DNA from: CADEFF01 sp964569315
GTDB lineage: Bacteria > Pseudomonadota > Alphaproteobacteria > Dongiales > Dongiaceae
DNA: 64,000 nucleotides
NCBI GenBank assembly: GCA_964569315.1
Contig: CAZMUZ010000004.1
Location: 22,576 to 86,575 of the forward strand
Reading direction: 5' to 3'
Shown: in pieces, positions 1 through 8,280 of the stretch
How the letters are laid out: each line of letters begins with the position of its first letter
Numbering within the stretch: the stretch's first letter is position 1
Position numbers and translations under genes: made by a program
The notes under the pieces: generated by a model
What the model was told of the DNA's origin: nothing
Database searches by the model: none
Seen by the model: only the letters and a program-made list of their open reading frames with translations

Positions 1-980
1 CAGCTCGTAATAGAGCAGGATGTAGCGCGTGCCGTTGACCGCGAGATGGCGCCCCCGCAGCTCGTCGGAGGCGAGCGGCGGCCCGGCGGGGTCGCCATCG
101 CCGCGGAGAAAGGCGGCGATCACGGGATCGCCGATATCGCCGACCTGTGGCACCGGCCGATCGGGCGAGAGGCCGCGCGTGCCGCCGGCGAGCGCGGGAT
201 GACCCAGCACCTCGCCCTGGCCGCGCAGGACGAAATCGACCGATTCCGGATCGATCCCCGCGCCGCCGCGACGGGAGATCGCCGCGATCGGCACGCCGGC
301 GATGGTGATGCCGAGATAGCGCCCGTCGCGCTTCACCGGCGCCGAGACCAGCACGAAGCTCGTGCCGAAGGAAGGCACGTAGCTGATGCCGCGCCAGCCG
401 AAATGAGTCTCGGTTTCGCCCTCCTCGACGGCGCGGGCGAGGTCGGGCCAGGGGGCGAGCCGTGCGCCGGCGCGATGCGGGGCGGAACCCGTGCGGGACA
501 TGCCGATCACATGCTGACGCGGATCGACGAAGGCGATGAAGCCGAGCTGCGGCTCGGCGGCGGTCATGCCCTCGAGCAGATCCGCAAAGCCGCCGTCCTT
601 GGGGTCGAGGTCGCCGCGCTCGATGGCGCCGGCGAGATACCGTACGGCGTTCTCGGCGCGCCCGAAGAGCGTGTCGAAGCTCTCCCGGTTGCCGGCCATC
701 GTGGCGCGCACCGTGATCGCCACCAGCTCGTAGGTGTTGCGCCGCGCGATGTCGTAGCCGATCAGCGCGACCGTGGCGGCGGAGACGACGGTGAGCCCGC
801 CGAAGCCCAGCAGAAGGACGAGCAGGATCGAGGGCCGCCAGCGGACCCGCCGGCGCGGCTCTGTCGCGGGCGCCGGCGGATCGAGCGCGGCCTGATCCGA
901 TTCGCCGGGCGGCGCGGCGACCTCCGGGCCGCCTCTTGCCGTCCGGGTCTGTTGCGGCTGGGGGCCGGGGCCCGCCTCAC
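1..980 (-). CDS. Membrane-anchored Cache-type sensor protein, N-terminal part (possibly an adenylate/guanylate cyclase)
   Basis: The gene runs off the left edge, so only the first 326 residues are visible. It starts with GTG at 980, overlapping the TGA of the M48 gene (GTGA), which implies translational coupling. A proline/arginine-rich cytoplasmic stretch (about residues 1-48) precedes a single strong membrane helix (about 50-75). The following 250 residues look like an extracytoplasmic sensor domain of the Cache kind, with the alternating strands FIAFVDPRQHVIG and FVLVSAPVKRDGRYLGITI. Proteins with this N-terminus often carry a C-terminal adenylate/guanylate cyclase or a kinase. The output domain lies outside the window, so the cyclase call is only a guess. 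Confidence 0.6.
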
Positions 981-2458
981 TCGACAATCAGCTTCACCCG
1001 CTGGCCCGCCGTAAGTCCTTCGCCCGACTCGAGTCCGTTGAGCACACGGAAGCGCTCTTCGCGATAGTCCTCGAAAGGCATCCGGCTCGCAAGCGAAGCG
1101 ACGCTGTCGCCCGGCTGCACCGTGACGATGCGGATGCGCATCGGCTTGAGCGCCGCCGCCTCCGCGTCGCTCAGGCGGCGGAAGCTGGAGGCGGTGCTCA
1201 TGAAGGCAGAATCGAGGCTCTGGGCGCCATTGCGGGGGGCGATGCCGAGGAAGCGATAGATCACCCCCGAATTGGCGCGGATCGCGACCAGGCGGGCGAA
1301 GGCCGCGCCCTGCCTCGTGTTGACGAGGGCGGTGCCGGTGGCGGCCTCCATGCCGTTGATCTGGGTCCGCTCGAGGCTCTGGAGCTGGATGTTCTTCGCC
1401 CATACCCCGCTGATGTAGTTCGCCATGTCGCCGCCATAGCCCTGCCCGCCGCCGTCGAACACGATCTGCGAGCCCTGCGGCCCGATCGCGACCACCGCGT
1501 CGGCGCTGTTGTTCAGCACGAAGCCCTGCGGAACCGTGAACTCGATCTTCATCTTCGGATGGGCGAAGCGGCGGCCCTTGATGAAGCCCTGCGAGGGGTC
1601 GTCGCCATAGAGCAGCCCGTCGATATGCTGGAGATAGACATCGCGGTTGACGATCGCGTCGGCCGGCGGCTGGCCGGCTTCCTGCACGGCGCGCGCCACG
1701 CGATCCGCGGTGCGCGGATGGGTCTGCATGATGTTGAACTGGTCGGCCGCGTTCGGATTGCCGGCGATCGTCGCATCGAGCCGCGCATCGGCCTGCATGC
1801 TCGCCAGGAACTCCGACATGGCGCGCGTATCGTAGGCGGAACGGCCGAGATAGCGTACGCCCAGCATGTCCGCCTCGAATTCCTGGTCGCGCGAATAGCT
1901 CTGCAGATAGACCTGGGCGCCGGTGCCGGCGAGATTCACGAGGTCGCCGCTGCCGGTGGCGACGCCGAGCCCGATGAGACCGATCTGCGTGAGGATGGAG
2001 CTGCTGTAGCGCTCCGCCGAATGGCGCGCGGTGATGTGGCCGATCTCGTGCGCGATCACGCCGCCGAGCTCGGCCTCGTCGTTGGCGAGCGCCAGCAGGC
2101 CGCGCGTCACGTAGATGTAGCCGCCGGGCACCGCGAAGGCGTTGACGATCGGCGAGTTGAGCACGGTGAAGGTGAATCGGAGGTCGGGCCGCTCGGACTT
2201 GGCGGCGAGCCGGTTGCCGAGATCCTGCACATAGGCCGCGAGCGCGGGCCCGCCCGACGTGCCGCCGAACTCCTCCAGGATCTTCGGATGGTTTTCCCGC
2301 CCGACCTGCATCTCGTCGCCTTCCGACATGAAGCCGGTGAAGCTCGAGCGGCCCGTCGCGGGGTTGACCGAGCAGGCTGCGGTCAACGCGGCGAGAGCCA
2401 GCGCCGCTGCCGCGGCCAGGATGCGGATGCTCTTGCGGGGACGGATCGTCATCGTCAT
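977..2458 (-). CDS. M48 family metalloprotease, lipoprotein, with C-terminal LysM-like segment
   Basis: This is a 493-residue zinc metallopeptidase of the M48 (BepA/YfgC-like) family, which degrades or helps assemble envelope proteins in the periplasm. A lipoprotein signal is visible: a basic start, a hydrophobic core and the lipobox LTAAC with Cys29 as lipidation site. The zinc motif HEIGH is at 137-141, and the third ligand is Glu193 in the EFEAD sequence typical of M48. The last 50 residues (VTVQPGDSVASLASRM onward) resemble a LysM-like domain, fitting peptidoglycan association. The ATG overlaps the TGA of the upstream nuclease gene (ATGA), and the 3' end overlaps the next gene, so three genes form a tight minus-strand operon. 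A second ATG lies two codons downstream. Confidence 0.9.
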   Translation of the reverse strand: MTMTIRPRKSIRILAAAAALALAALTAACSVNPATGRSSFTGFMSEGDEMQVGRENHPKILEEFGGTSGGPALAAYVQDLGNRLAAKSERPDLRFTFTVLNSPIVNAFAVPGGYIYVTRGLLALANDEAELGGVIAHEIGHITARHSAERYSSSILTQIGLIGLGVATGSGDLVNLAGTGAQVYLQSYSRDQEFEADMLGVRYLGRSAYDTRAMSEFLASMQADARLDATIAGNPNAADQFNIMQTHPRTADRVARAVQEAGQPPADAIVNRDVYLQHIDGLLYGDDPSQGFIKGRRFAHPKMKIEFTVPQGFVLNNSADAVVAIGPQGSQIVFDGGGQGYGGDMANYISGVWAKNIQLQSLERTQINGMEAATGTALVNTRQGAAFARLVAIRANSGVIYRFLGIAPRNGAQSLDSAFMSTASSFRRLSDAEAAALKPMRIRIVTVQPGDSVASLASRMPFEDYREERFRVLNGLESGEGLTAGQRVKLIVE

Positions 2459-3333
2459 GGCTCAAGAACCTCGATCTGCTCGGGATGGGTGATGTCGATC
2501 ATCGGACCGTTGAAGGATTCGATCCAGCCGCGCGCGCGAACGCGGCGGCCCTCGAGCGCCGGAAGGTCGAGCCCCTCCGCGGCGCAGAGCCTGCGGGCGC
2601 GCGAATCGGCGACGAGCGTGAAATCGGTGCGCCAGTCGGCGCCGAAATTGAGATAGCTGTTGCTGCGTTGCTCGGCGACGGCCAGCACCCTGCCTTCGAC
2701 GAGCTGGTAGCTGTCGATATCCGCTTCCGTCTCGCGCGGCTTGCGGATCCGGTACCAGTCGAGCGCCCAGATGCCGCGCCTCGCGGCGCGCGCGGCCCCC
2801 TCGCGCTCGAGCAGCTCGGGGACCAGCGCGCGATTGTCGGCAAAGCTGTAGGTTCGCGCCAGGCCGCGCGCCAGCATCGCGCCCTGGACCCATTCGCCGT
2901 CGCCGCGAACGAGGTGCGCCAGCACGCGACCATAGCGGTCCATGCGAGCCCCGCCATAGAAGAGCTGAAGCGTCTCGCCGAGCGCCAGCTCCGCGAGCGC
3001 GGCCTTCGCCTCGGGCGCCAGCGGCCAGGTCGGAAAATCGGGCCGGCCCAGCGGCAGCTTCGGCGCCTGCAGCCCGACGAGCCGCACCTCGCGACCGTCC
3101 TCGAGCCGCAGCGTGTCGCCGTCGACGATTTCGACGGCGCGCGCCTTGCCGCCCGCTTCGAGGTCGCGCGGGACCGCCGCCATCGCCTCAGGCGCCGCCG
3201 CGGTGAGCGGAAAAGCCGCGGCGATTAGGAGTTTGAGGGCGTTTCGCCTTGTTGTACTGTGCGCGGCGCAACGCGCCGGGAGCGGCGTCGCGCCTCGCGC
3301 CGGAAAGCGGCGGCCGGGTCTGTGGGGTAGCAT
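2455..3333 (-). CDS. Thermonuclease-like (SNase family) secreted protein
   Basis: This protein has a staphylococcal-nuclease-like OB-fold domain. The core is recognised from the block EIVDGDTLRLEDGREVRLVG, with matching downstream strands (MDRYGRVLAHLV and AARRGIWAL). A hydrophobic segment (RNALKLLIAAAFPLTAAAP) followed by an Ala-x-Ala-like site indicates export, so it probably acts on nucleic acid, or serves another role, outside the cytoplasm. The start is uncertain. An ATG at 3357 would overlap the divergent pip gene, so I prefer ATG 3333 (292 aa), which leaves only 13 bp between the two divergent starts. The signal sequence would then be preceded by an unusually long basic stretch. Its stop overlaps the M48 start. 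Confidence 0.75.
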   Translation of the reverse strand: MLPHRPGRRFPARGATPLPARCAAHSTTRRNALKLLIAAAFPLTAAAPEAMAAVPRDLEAGGKARAVEIVDGDTLRLEDGREVRLVGLQAPKLPLGRPDFPTWPLAPEAKAALAELALGETLQLFYGGARMDRYGRVLAHLVRGDGEWVQGAMLARGLARTYSFADNRALVPELLEREGAARAARRGIWALDWYRIRKPRETEADIDSYQLVEGRVLAVAEQRSNSYLNFGADWRTDFTLVADSRARRLCAAEGLDLPALEGRRVRARGWIESFNGPMIDITHPEQIEVLEP

Positions 3334-3346
3334 CGCGTTGGGCGCC

Positions 3347-4297
3347 ATGGTTGACACAGCATTCTATCCGCAGATCGAACCCTACGACACCGGGATGCTC
3401 GCGGTCGGCGGGCCGCATAAAATCTACTGGGAGCAATCCGGGAACCCCTCGGGGGTTCCGGTGGTTTTTCTCCATGGCGGGCCGGGAGCGGGCGCAAGCC
3501 CGGCGCACCGCCGTTTTTTCGATCCCGCCCATTACCGGATCGTGATCTTCGACCAGCGCGGCGCCGGCCGTTCCAAGCCGCTCGGCGAGATTGCCGGCAA
3601 CGACACCCCGAGCCTGATCGAGGACATCGAACGGCTGCGCACTCATCTCAGCATCGAGCGGTGGCATGTGTTCGGCGGCTCCTGGGGCTCGACGCTCGCC
3701 ATAGCCTATGCCGAGCATCATGCCGACCGTGTCATGTCGCTCTGCCTGCGCGGCATCTTCCTCTGCCGCAAGAGCGAGATTCAATGGTTCCTCTACGGCA
3801 TGCGCCATTTCATGCCGGAATCCTGGCGCGAGTTCGCCGGTCATCTGCCGGAGGAGGAACGCGGCGACCTGCTCAAGAACTACTATCGCCGCCTGATCGA
3901 TCCGGATCCGGCCGTCTACATGCCCGCGGCGCGGAAATGGAGCGTCTATGAGGCGCGCGGCTGCACCTTGCTGCCGAGCCCGGAGACGATCGACGCCTTC
4001 TCGACGGACGTGGTGGCGCTCGGCATCGCGCGCATGGAAGCGCATTACTTCACCCACGGCATCTTCCTGCCGGAAAACTTCCTGCTCGACAACGTGCAGC
4101 GCATCCGCCACATCCCCGGCGTGATCGTGCAGGGCCGCTACGACCTCGTCTGCCCGCCCAACTCGGCCGACGATCTTCGCCAGCTCTGGCCCGAGGCCGA
4201 GTTCATCATGATCCCCGACGCCGGCCATTCGGCGATGGAAACCGGCATCCGCTCGGCGCTGGTCGCGGCGATGGACCGCTTCCGGCGGCTGCGTTAG
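3347..4297 (+). CDS. pip: Proline iminopeptidase
   Basis: Cytoplasmic alpha/beta hydrolase of peptidase family S33 that removes N-terminal proline from peptides. The 316-residue length and the N-terminus (YPQIEPYDTGMLAVGG, then YWEQSGNP) match the family closely, which fixes the ATG at 3347. The oxyanion-hole motif HGGPGAG is at residues 43-49. The nucleophile elbow GGSWGS is at 110-115, with Ser112 as predicted nucleophile. The catalytic His is in DAGHSAME near the C-terminus. It is transcribed divergently from the nuclease-M48-sensor operon with almost no intergenic space, so the promoters must overlap or lie inside the neighbouring coding sequence. It is probably a housekeeping peptide-recycling enzyme. 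Confidence 0.93.
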   Translation: MVDTAFYPQIEPYDTGMLAVGGPHKIYWEQSGNPSGVPVVFLHGGPGAGASPAHRRFFDPAHYRIVIFDQRGAGRSKPLGEIAGNDTPSLIEDIERLRTHLSIERWHVFGGSWGSTLAIAYAEHHADRVMSLCLRGIFLCRKSEIQWFLYGMRHFMPESWREFAGHLPEEERGDLLKNYYRRLIDPDPAVYMPAARKWSVYEARGCTLLPSPETIDAFSTDVVALGIARMEAHYFTHGIFLPENFLLDNVQRIRHIPGVIVQGRYDLVCPPNSADDLRQLWPEAEFIMIPDAGHSAMETGIRSALVAAMDRFRRLR

Positions 4298-4338
4298 CGC
4301 CCGCGCATGCGCGGGGCCGCAATAGCCCGGCGGTGTCC

Positions 4339-5682
4339 ATGAACGAGGCGGAGCGCCGCAAGCAGGTCATCGAGGCGCGCGAGACGGACCTCCGCCGCTG
4401 GTCGGATCCGGCGCAGCTCGAGGCGGCCTGGGAAGCGCGCTCGCGCGTCGCGGCAGATTTCGTGCCGGCGGGCACGCGGCTGCTGGATATCGGCTGCGGC
4501 GCCATGGCGCTCGAGCGTCATCTGCCCTTCGGCTGCCGCTACCAGCCCTGCGATGTGGTGGCACGCGACGCGCGCACCATCGTCGCGGATCTGAACGGCG
4601 GCGGCATTCCGGCGGCGGCGGTCGCGGCTTCGGATCTCGTGACCATGCTCGGCGTCTGGGAGTATCTCTATGACCCGGACGCCGTCTTCGCAGCCTTGGC
4701 CGCGACGGGCAAGCCGATCCTCTGCAGCTACTGCGCGACCGACCTCGCGCGCGGCCTCGATCGCCGCGCCCTCGGCTGGGTCAATGACCTCACGCTGCAG
4801 GGCTTCGTCGATCTCGCCGGTCGCCATGGCTATCGCCCGGCGATCGTCGGGCAGCTCGACGGGCTGCAATGCCTCTTAAAGCTCGTGCGCGAGCCGTTTG
4901 CGCCGCTGCCGCCGCGCCGCCGGGTGCATGTGCTCTCCTGCCTCGAATACGGGAATTTCGGCGACCGGCTCGGCTTCCATCTGCTGAACGATCTCCTCCC
5001 GCCCCATGTCGAGGTGAGCTGGGGCTCTCTCGTCGATCTGACGGAGATTCCGGACGACATCGATCTTCTCGTGGTCGGCCTCGGCAACAGCCTCTTCGGC
5101 CGCCTGCTCAACGACCGGCTGCTGGCGGCGACCGGGAAGGCGAAGCGCAGCATCGGCATCTTCGGCACGCAGTTCCGTCCGCATCTCGATACCGGCAAGC
5201 TCTCGGCGTTGCTCGATCGCCTGACCCACTGGTATGCGCGATATGAAGAGGATCTGCGGCTCTATGGTCGCGACCGCCGCAATGCGAGCCATCTCGGCGA
5301 TTGGCTGATCGACGCTTTCCCCATGGCGATCGCGACCGAGGACGCGCTTCTCACCATCGGCGACGAAGTGCTGGAGAACCAGCCGATGGATCGCACCATC
5401 CAGCAGATCCAGCGCCATCGCCGGGTGCATTCGACGCGGCTGCATCCGCTGCTCTGCGCCCTCACCAGCGCGACCGAGGTCTCCTATACGGAGCAGGCAT
5501 CGCCCCGCAACGCGGCCGTGCTCTCCGGCAAGTTCCGCGCCCTGCTGATGGATGTGTTCGAGCAGAGCTATCCGCCCGCGAGCTTCTGGCGCGTCGATCG
5601 CGAGCGGGTGATGCGCTACAAGGCGCGGGTGCGCGCCAACCTGGATGGGCTTCGGGCCGACATCGCCCGGCTGCTGGGCTGA
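4339..5682 (+). CDS. Fusion of SAM-methyltransferase-like domain and polysaccharide pyruvyltransferase-like domain
   Basis: This 447-residue protein has two recognisable halves. Residues about 30-180 look like a Rossmann methyltransferase: motif I is LLDIGCGA (D50 region), and later blocks resemble VTMLGVWEYLYDP. From about residue 197 the chain restarts with HVLSCLEYGNFGDRLG, which resembles the Gly-Asn-x-Gly-Asp start of polysaccharide pyruvyltransferases (CsaB/WcaK fold). Near residue 367, HSTRLHPLLCA resembles that family's Arg-x-His motif. A plausible role is tailoring of a surface sugar. The substrate is unknown, and no polysaccharide operon surrounds it. The start could instead be the GTG at 4333, because no clear ribosome-binding site decides between them. 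It may form its own transcript ahead of the tRNA gene. Confidence 0.7.
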   Translation: MNEAERRKQVIEARETDLRRWSDPAQLEAAWEARSRVAADFVPAGTRLLDIGCGAMALERHLPFGCRYQPCDVVARDARTIVADLNGGGIPAAAVAASDLVTMLGVWEYLYDPDAVFAALAATGKPILCSYCATDLARGLDRRALGWVNDLTLQGFVDLAGRHGYRPAIVGQLDGLQCLLKLVREPFAPLPPRRRVHVLSCLEYGNFGDRLGFHLLNDLLPPHVEVSWGSLVDLTEIPDDIDLLVVGLGNSLFGRLLNDRLLAATGKAKRSIGIFGTQFRPHLDTGKLSALLDRLTHWYARYEEDLRLYGRDRRNASHLGDWLIDAFPMAIATEDALLTIGDEVLENQPMDRTIQQIQRHRRVHSTRLHPLLCALTSATEVSYTEQASPRNAAVLSGKFRALLMDVFEQSYPPASFWRVDRERVMRYKARVRANLDGLRADIARLLG

Positions 5683-5740
5683 GCCCCGCGGGACGGGCCG
5701 CTCGCCCCCGGTTTCCCGCCCCGGAAGCAGGGCAGGCGCG

Positions 5741-5770
5741 TTGCGCGCCACGCCGCCCGCGGACTAAGCT
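5741..5770 (+). promoter_or_regulatory. Predicted promoter of the tRNA-Arg gene
   Basis: A -35-like TTGCGC (5741-5746) and a -10-like TAAGCT (5765-5770) are separated by 18 bp. They end 10 bp before the first base of the mature tRNA, the spacing expected for a stable-RNA promoter. This is inferred from sequence match only. Confidence 0.4.
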
Positions 5771-5780
5771 CCGGCCCGGT

Positions 5781-5857
5781 GTCCCCGTAGCTCAGCCGGA
5801 TAGAGCAACAGTTTCCTAAACTGTGGGTCGGGTGTTCGAGTCACCCCGGGGACGCCA
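5781..5857 (+). tRNA. tRNA-Arg (anticodon CCT)
   Basis: A complete cloverleaf can be folded. The acceptor stem pairs GTCCCCG (5781-5787) with CGGGGAC (5847-5853). The D arm uses GCTC/GAGC. The anticodon stem is ACAGT/ACTGT around the loop TTCCTAA, giving anticodon CCT, which reads AGG arginine codons. The T arm pairs GGGTG with CACCC around TTCGAGT. The 3' CCA is encoded (5855-5857). It stands alone between two protein-coding units. The AGG codon is rare in this GC-rich genome. Confidence 0.95.
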
Positions 5858-6066
5858 GTATGCTGCCACTTTCCGAACAATCCGGCGGCAAGCAGGGCTG
5901 AGCCAGCAGCCGCGAAAAAATCCAAAGCTGGTGCCGGCGCGACGGGGCTGGGGCACGATTGCCGCGCCGATCCCGACGCGTCGAGGCGCGCTCTGGAAAT
6001 CCTTCTCGAAAAGGAGGGAGCGCGGCGCATCTCTTCGGGATTCGCTCGCGCGCCGATAGAGACCCG

Positions 6067-6723
6067 TTAGGGTTGCCTCGCCGTTACGCGGATGCCGGTT
6101 GTGGAACCGAGCTCCTGGCGGGCGTGCCGAACGACGGTCACGGAGCCCTGCAGCGCCAACGCCGCCATGATCGCGGCGACGAGCAGATCCGGCCATGCGG
6201 TGCCCGTGCCGAATACCCCGATTGCGGCCAGAAGCACCGCGATGTTTCCCAACACATCGTTGCGAGTGCAGACCCAGACGGAGCGCATATTCGCGTCACC
6301 GGCGCGATATGCCCACAGCAAGCCGAAACAGACCGCATTCGCCGCCAGCGCGACCAGGCCAATGGTGCCCATCATGTAGGGTTCGGGAACGGCGCCGGTA
6401 ACGGTGTTCCAAACGATTGTCCCGCAAACCCAGAGGCCGAACGCCCCCATGGTGGCCCCCTTGACGAGAGCGGCCATGGCGCGCGTTCGCAGCGTCATCG
6501 CTACGACGGCGAGACTGATCGCGTAGTTGCCCGCGTCCCCGAGAAAATCGAGCGCATCGGCTTGCAGCGAGGTGGAGCCGGCAACGACACCGCCTGCGAT
6601 CTCGACCAGGAACATGACTGCGTTGATAGCCAGCGCGGCCCAGAGCACGCGCTTGTAGCCGACGTTTCCGCGATGCGGATCGCCGCCGCTGTGGCAATCG
6701 TCATTATGGCAGCAACCCGTCAC
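6067..6723 (-). CDS. Short CDF-like cation transporter lacking the C-terminal domain
   Basis: A 218-residue integral membrane protein with about six helices, related to cation diffusion facilitators that export Zn, Co, Ni or Cd in exchange for protons. The N-terminus carries a possible metal-binding CCHNDDCH patch. The helix-2 metal site is present as Asp59-x3-Asp63 (DALDFLGD). In helix 5 the usual His-x3-Asp is Cys152-x3-Asp156 (CTRND). The protein ends after helix 6, so the cytoplasmic domain of typical 300-residue CDF proteins is missing. Its sequence is somewhat less GC-rich than its neighbours and it sits just after a tRNA gene, which may hint at acquisition, though I find no repeats or integrase. 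No metal regulator gene is adjacent. Confidence 0.8.
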   Translation of the reverse strand: MTGCCHNDDCHSGGDPHRGNVGYKRVLWAALAINAVMFLVEIAGGVVAGSTSLQADALDFLGDAGNYAISLAVVAMTLRTRAMAALVKGATMGAFGLWVCGTIVWNTVTGAVPEPYMMGTIGLVALAANAVCFGLLWAYRAGDANMRSVWVCTRNDVLGNIAVLLAAIGVFGTGTAWPDLLVAAIMAALALQGSVTVVRHARQELGSTTGIRVTARQP

Positions 6724-6882
6724 GAGCGGCCTTCCCCGCAGAGCGGAACATCACATCGAGTATATGTTTTCCGCGAGGGAGCAATGCAAGAACCTGGAGG
6801 ATCTCCGATGACCCCGGTCCTGTTGGGGACATTCCGCTCGGTAGAGCGGCAGGCGCCGACCGCTCCCCGCTATGGAGCCGGC

Positions 6883-7059
6883 CTATTTACCCGGACGATG
6901 GAAGACGAACACGCCGCGATCGCGATCGAAATACGGCTTGTCGCAGGCGGTCAGCAGGAGCGGCATGGCAAGCGCCAGGGCGCAAAACAGCAGGCCCCAG
7001 ACCGACGCGCGACGGGCGTCGGCGACGCGGGCTTTCCTTGGCTGAAGCGGTGACCGCAT
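6883..7059 (-). CDS. Small putative lipoprotein
   Basis: This is a possible 58-residue protein. A basic N-terminus is followed by a hydrophobic stretch ending in the lipobox LLLTAC, and then about 18 mature residues (DKPYFDRDRGVFVF and so on). A G-rich ribosome-binding-like stretch lies just before the ATG at 7059. It resembles the many tiny envelope lipoproteins of Proteobacteria with no known function. It is oriented like the cation transporter but 160 bp upstream of it. A longer reading to 7119 lacks any supporting feature. Confidence 0.5.
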   Translation of the reverse strand: MRSPLQPRKARVADARRASVWGLLFCALALAMPLLLTACDKPYFDRDRGVFVFHRPGK

Positions 7060-7206
7060 TCGGTGCCCCCTGGCTCGGGATCCGCGGCAAATCGGCACGG
7101 TGACTGCAGGATAGGGCAAGAGGCGGGATGCGGGAAGCCGGGTCGAACGGACCGGGCCGCGGAGCCGGATCGCATGCGATGATGTCGATAGAGCGGCTGC
7201 GCCGTC

Positions 7207-7247
7207 GATGCGCGAGGATGGCGATGCGCGAGGACGGCGATGCGGGC
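7207..7247. repeat. Short tandem repeat, 16-bp unit, about 2.5 copies
   Basis: The unit GATGCGCGAGGATGGC (7207-7222) is repeated with one change at 7223-7238, and a partial third copy follows to 7247. It lies in the non-coding stretch upstream of the 7296 gene. Confidence 0.7.
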
Positions 7248-7295
7248 AGCCGTGAGCTTTGCCGGCCGACAGTGCTGCCCACAGGGGGGGTTCCC

Positions 7296-7958
7296 ATGCG
7301 TCGCTTCTTCCGGAACAACGGGCTCTCGATCTGCCTTGCCCTCCTGTTCCTCGCCTTCTGGGCCGGTCAGACCGCGACCGGCTTCGAGGTTTTCAACGCG
7401 GATCTGCGCGAGCATGGGGCGACGCCGCTTTCCTTCTCCGCCTATCTCGCGAGCGCCCATTTCTTCGAGGCGACCGCGGAGAACTGGGAAAGCGAGTTCC
7501 TGCAGATGGCGGCCTATGTCGTGCTGACGGCCATCCTCTTTCAGAGAGGCTCGGCGGAATCGAAGGATCCGGACGATCCGGCGGTGGAGGGCGACCGGAT
7601 CGCCGCCGGTAAATCCGTTCCGCCGGACGCGCCCTGGCCGGTGCGGCGCGGCGGCTGGGTTCTGGCGCTCTACAGCCATTCGCTCGGGCTCGCGCTGTTC
7701 CTCTTCTTTCTGCTGAGCTTCGCGGCCCATGCGGTCAGCGGCTGGCGGCTCGAGAATCTCGAGCGGACCGAGCATGGCGAGACGACGCAGCCTTTCGGCG
7801 ATTTCTTCGCAAGCGCGATCTTCTGGTTCCAGTCGCTGCAGAACTGGCAGAGCGAGTTTCTGGCCGTGCTCTCGATCGTGCTGCTTTCGATCGTGCTGCG
7901 GCAGAAGGGTTCGCCGGAATCGAAGCCGGTGACGGCGCCGCACCGCCGGACCGGCTAA
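7296..7958 (+). CDS. Duplicated four-helix membrane protein (DUF6766-like)
   Basis: A 220-residue inner-membrane protein made of two similar halves of about 95 residues. Each begins with a hydrophobic helix (ICLALLFLAFWAGQ and LGLALFLFFLLSFAAH) and continues with a polar loop. Each then carries an FxAxxxF...NWxSEF block (AHFFEATAENWESEF and AIFWFQSLQNWQSEF), and ends in a second helix followed by LxQ[RK]G and SxES. This pattern matches the uncharacterised family I know as DUF6766. ATG 7296 is chosen for its strong G-rich ribosome-binding site 7 bp upstream and because the longer frame is unlike the family. No function is known. It stands alone, with no visible operon partner. Confidence 0.75.
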   Translation: MRRFFRNNGLSICLALLFLAFWAGQTATGFEVFNADLREHGATPLSFSAYLASAHFFEATAENWESEFLQMAAYVVLTAILFQRGSAESKDPDDPAVEGDRIAAGKSVPPDAPWPVRRGGWVLALYSHSLGLALFLFFLLSFAAHAVSGWRLENLERTEHGETTQPFGDFFASAIFWFQSLQNWQSEFLAVLSIVLLSIVLRQKGSPESKPVTAPHRRTG

Positions 7959-8280
7959 GCGTCGGCCTCGGGCTTCCCTGGCCGGAAACGCCCTTCGCTG
8001 CCTCATGCCGGAAGAGGGCGCGGGATTGCGCCCTGAAATCCTTGCCCGGCGCGAAAATGCCCGCCACGAAGGTGAAGGTTGGGCCCGTCGGTGACCCTGC
8101 CGAAGGGACGATCGCGTCGGGCGGGCCAAGGCCCGGGAACGGGAGCTCGGCTGCCGCCCCCGGGGTGACGAAAGCCGCGCCATGGCTCGTGCCCGATGCG
8201 CATCCGGATTGTCGTCCTCCGGGCGAGGCCATATACAGGATAGCGAAACCGAGTCCACGCGCCCGGGGGAGCGCGACGGA
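7959..8280. other. Intergenic region (322 bp) with a weak hairpin and a promoter
   Basis: No gene is supported here. A 6-bp-stem hairpin (GGGCGC/GCGCCC, 8016-8033) could end transcription of the upstream membrane protein gene, but it lacks a T tract. The promoter at 8209-8237 is listed separately. The remainder shows no recognisable structure. Confidence 0.5.
8209..8237 (+). promoter_or_regulatory. Predicted sigma-70 promoter of the antiporter gene
   Basis: A -35-like TTGTCG (8209-8214) and a -10-like TATACA (8232-8237) have ideal 17-bp spacing, 43 bp before the ATG at 8281. This is a sequence match only. Confidence 0.45.

Noticed and set aside
5764..6030. Minus-strand open frame containing GVTRTPDPQFRKLLLYPAE
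   Set aside because: It is the reverse-complement reading of the tRNA-Arg gene, a well-known spurious peptide seen in many bacterial annotations. No ribosome-binding site or conserved protein is involved.
5781..7130. Possible genomic island inserted at the tRNA-Arg gene (cation transporter as cargo)
   Set aside because: No integrase is present and I find no second copy of the tRNA 3' end downstream, so an attachment site cannot be supported.
7207..7247. Tandem repeat as a possible CRISPR or operator array
   Set aside because: Only 2.5 copies of a 16-bp unit without spacers; consistent with simple slippage.
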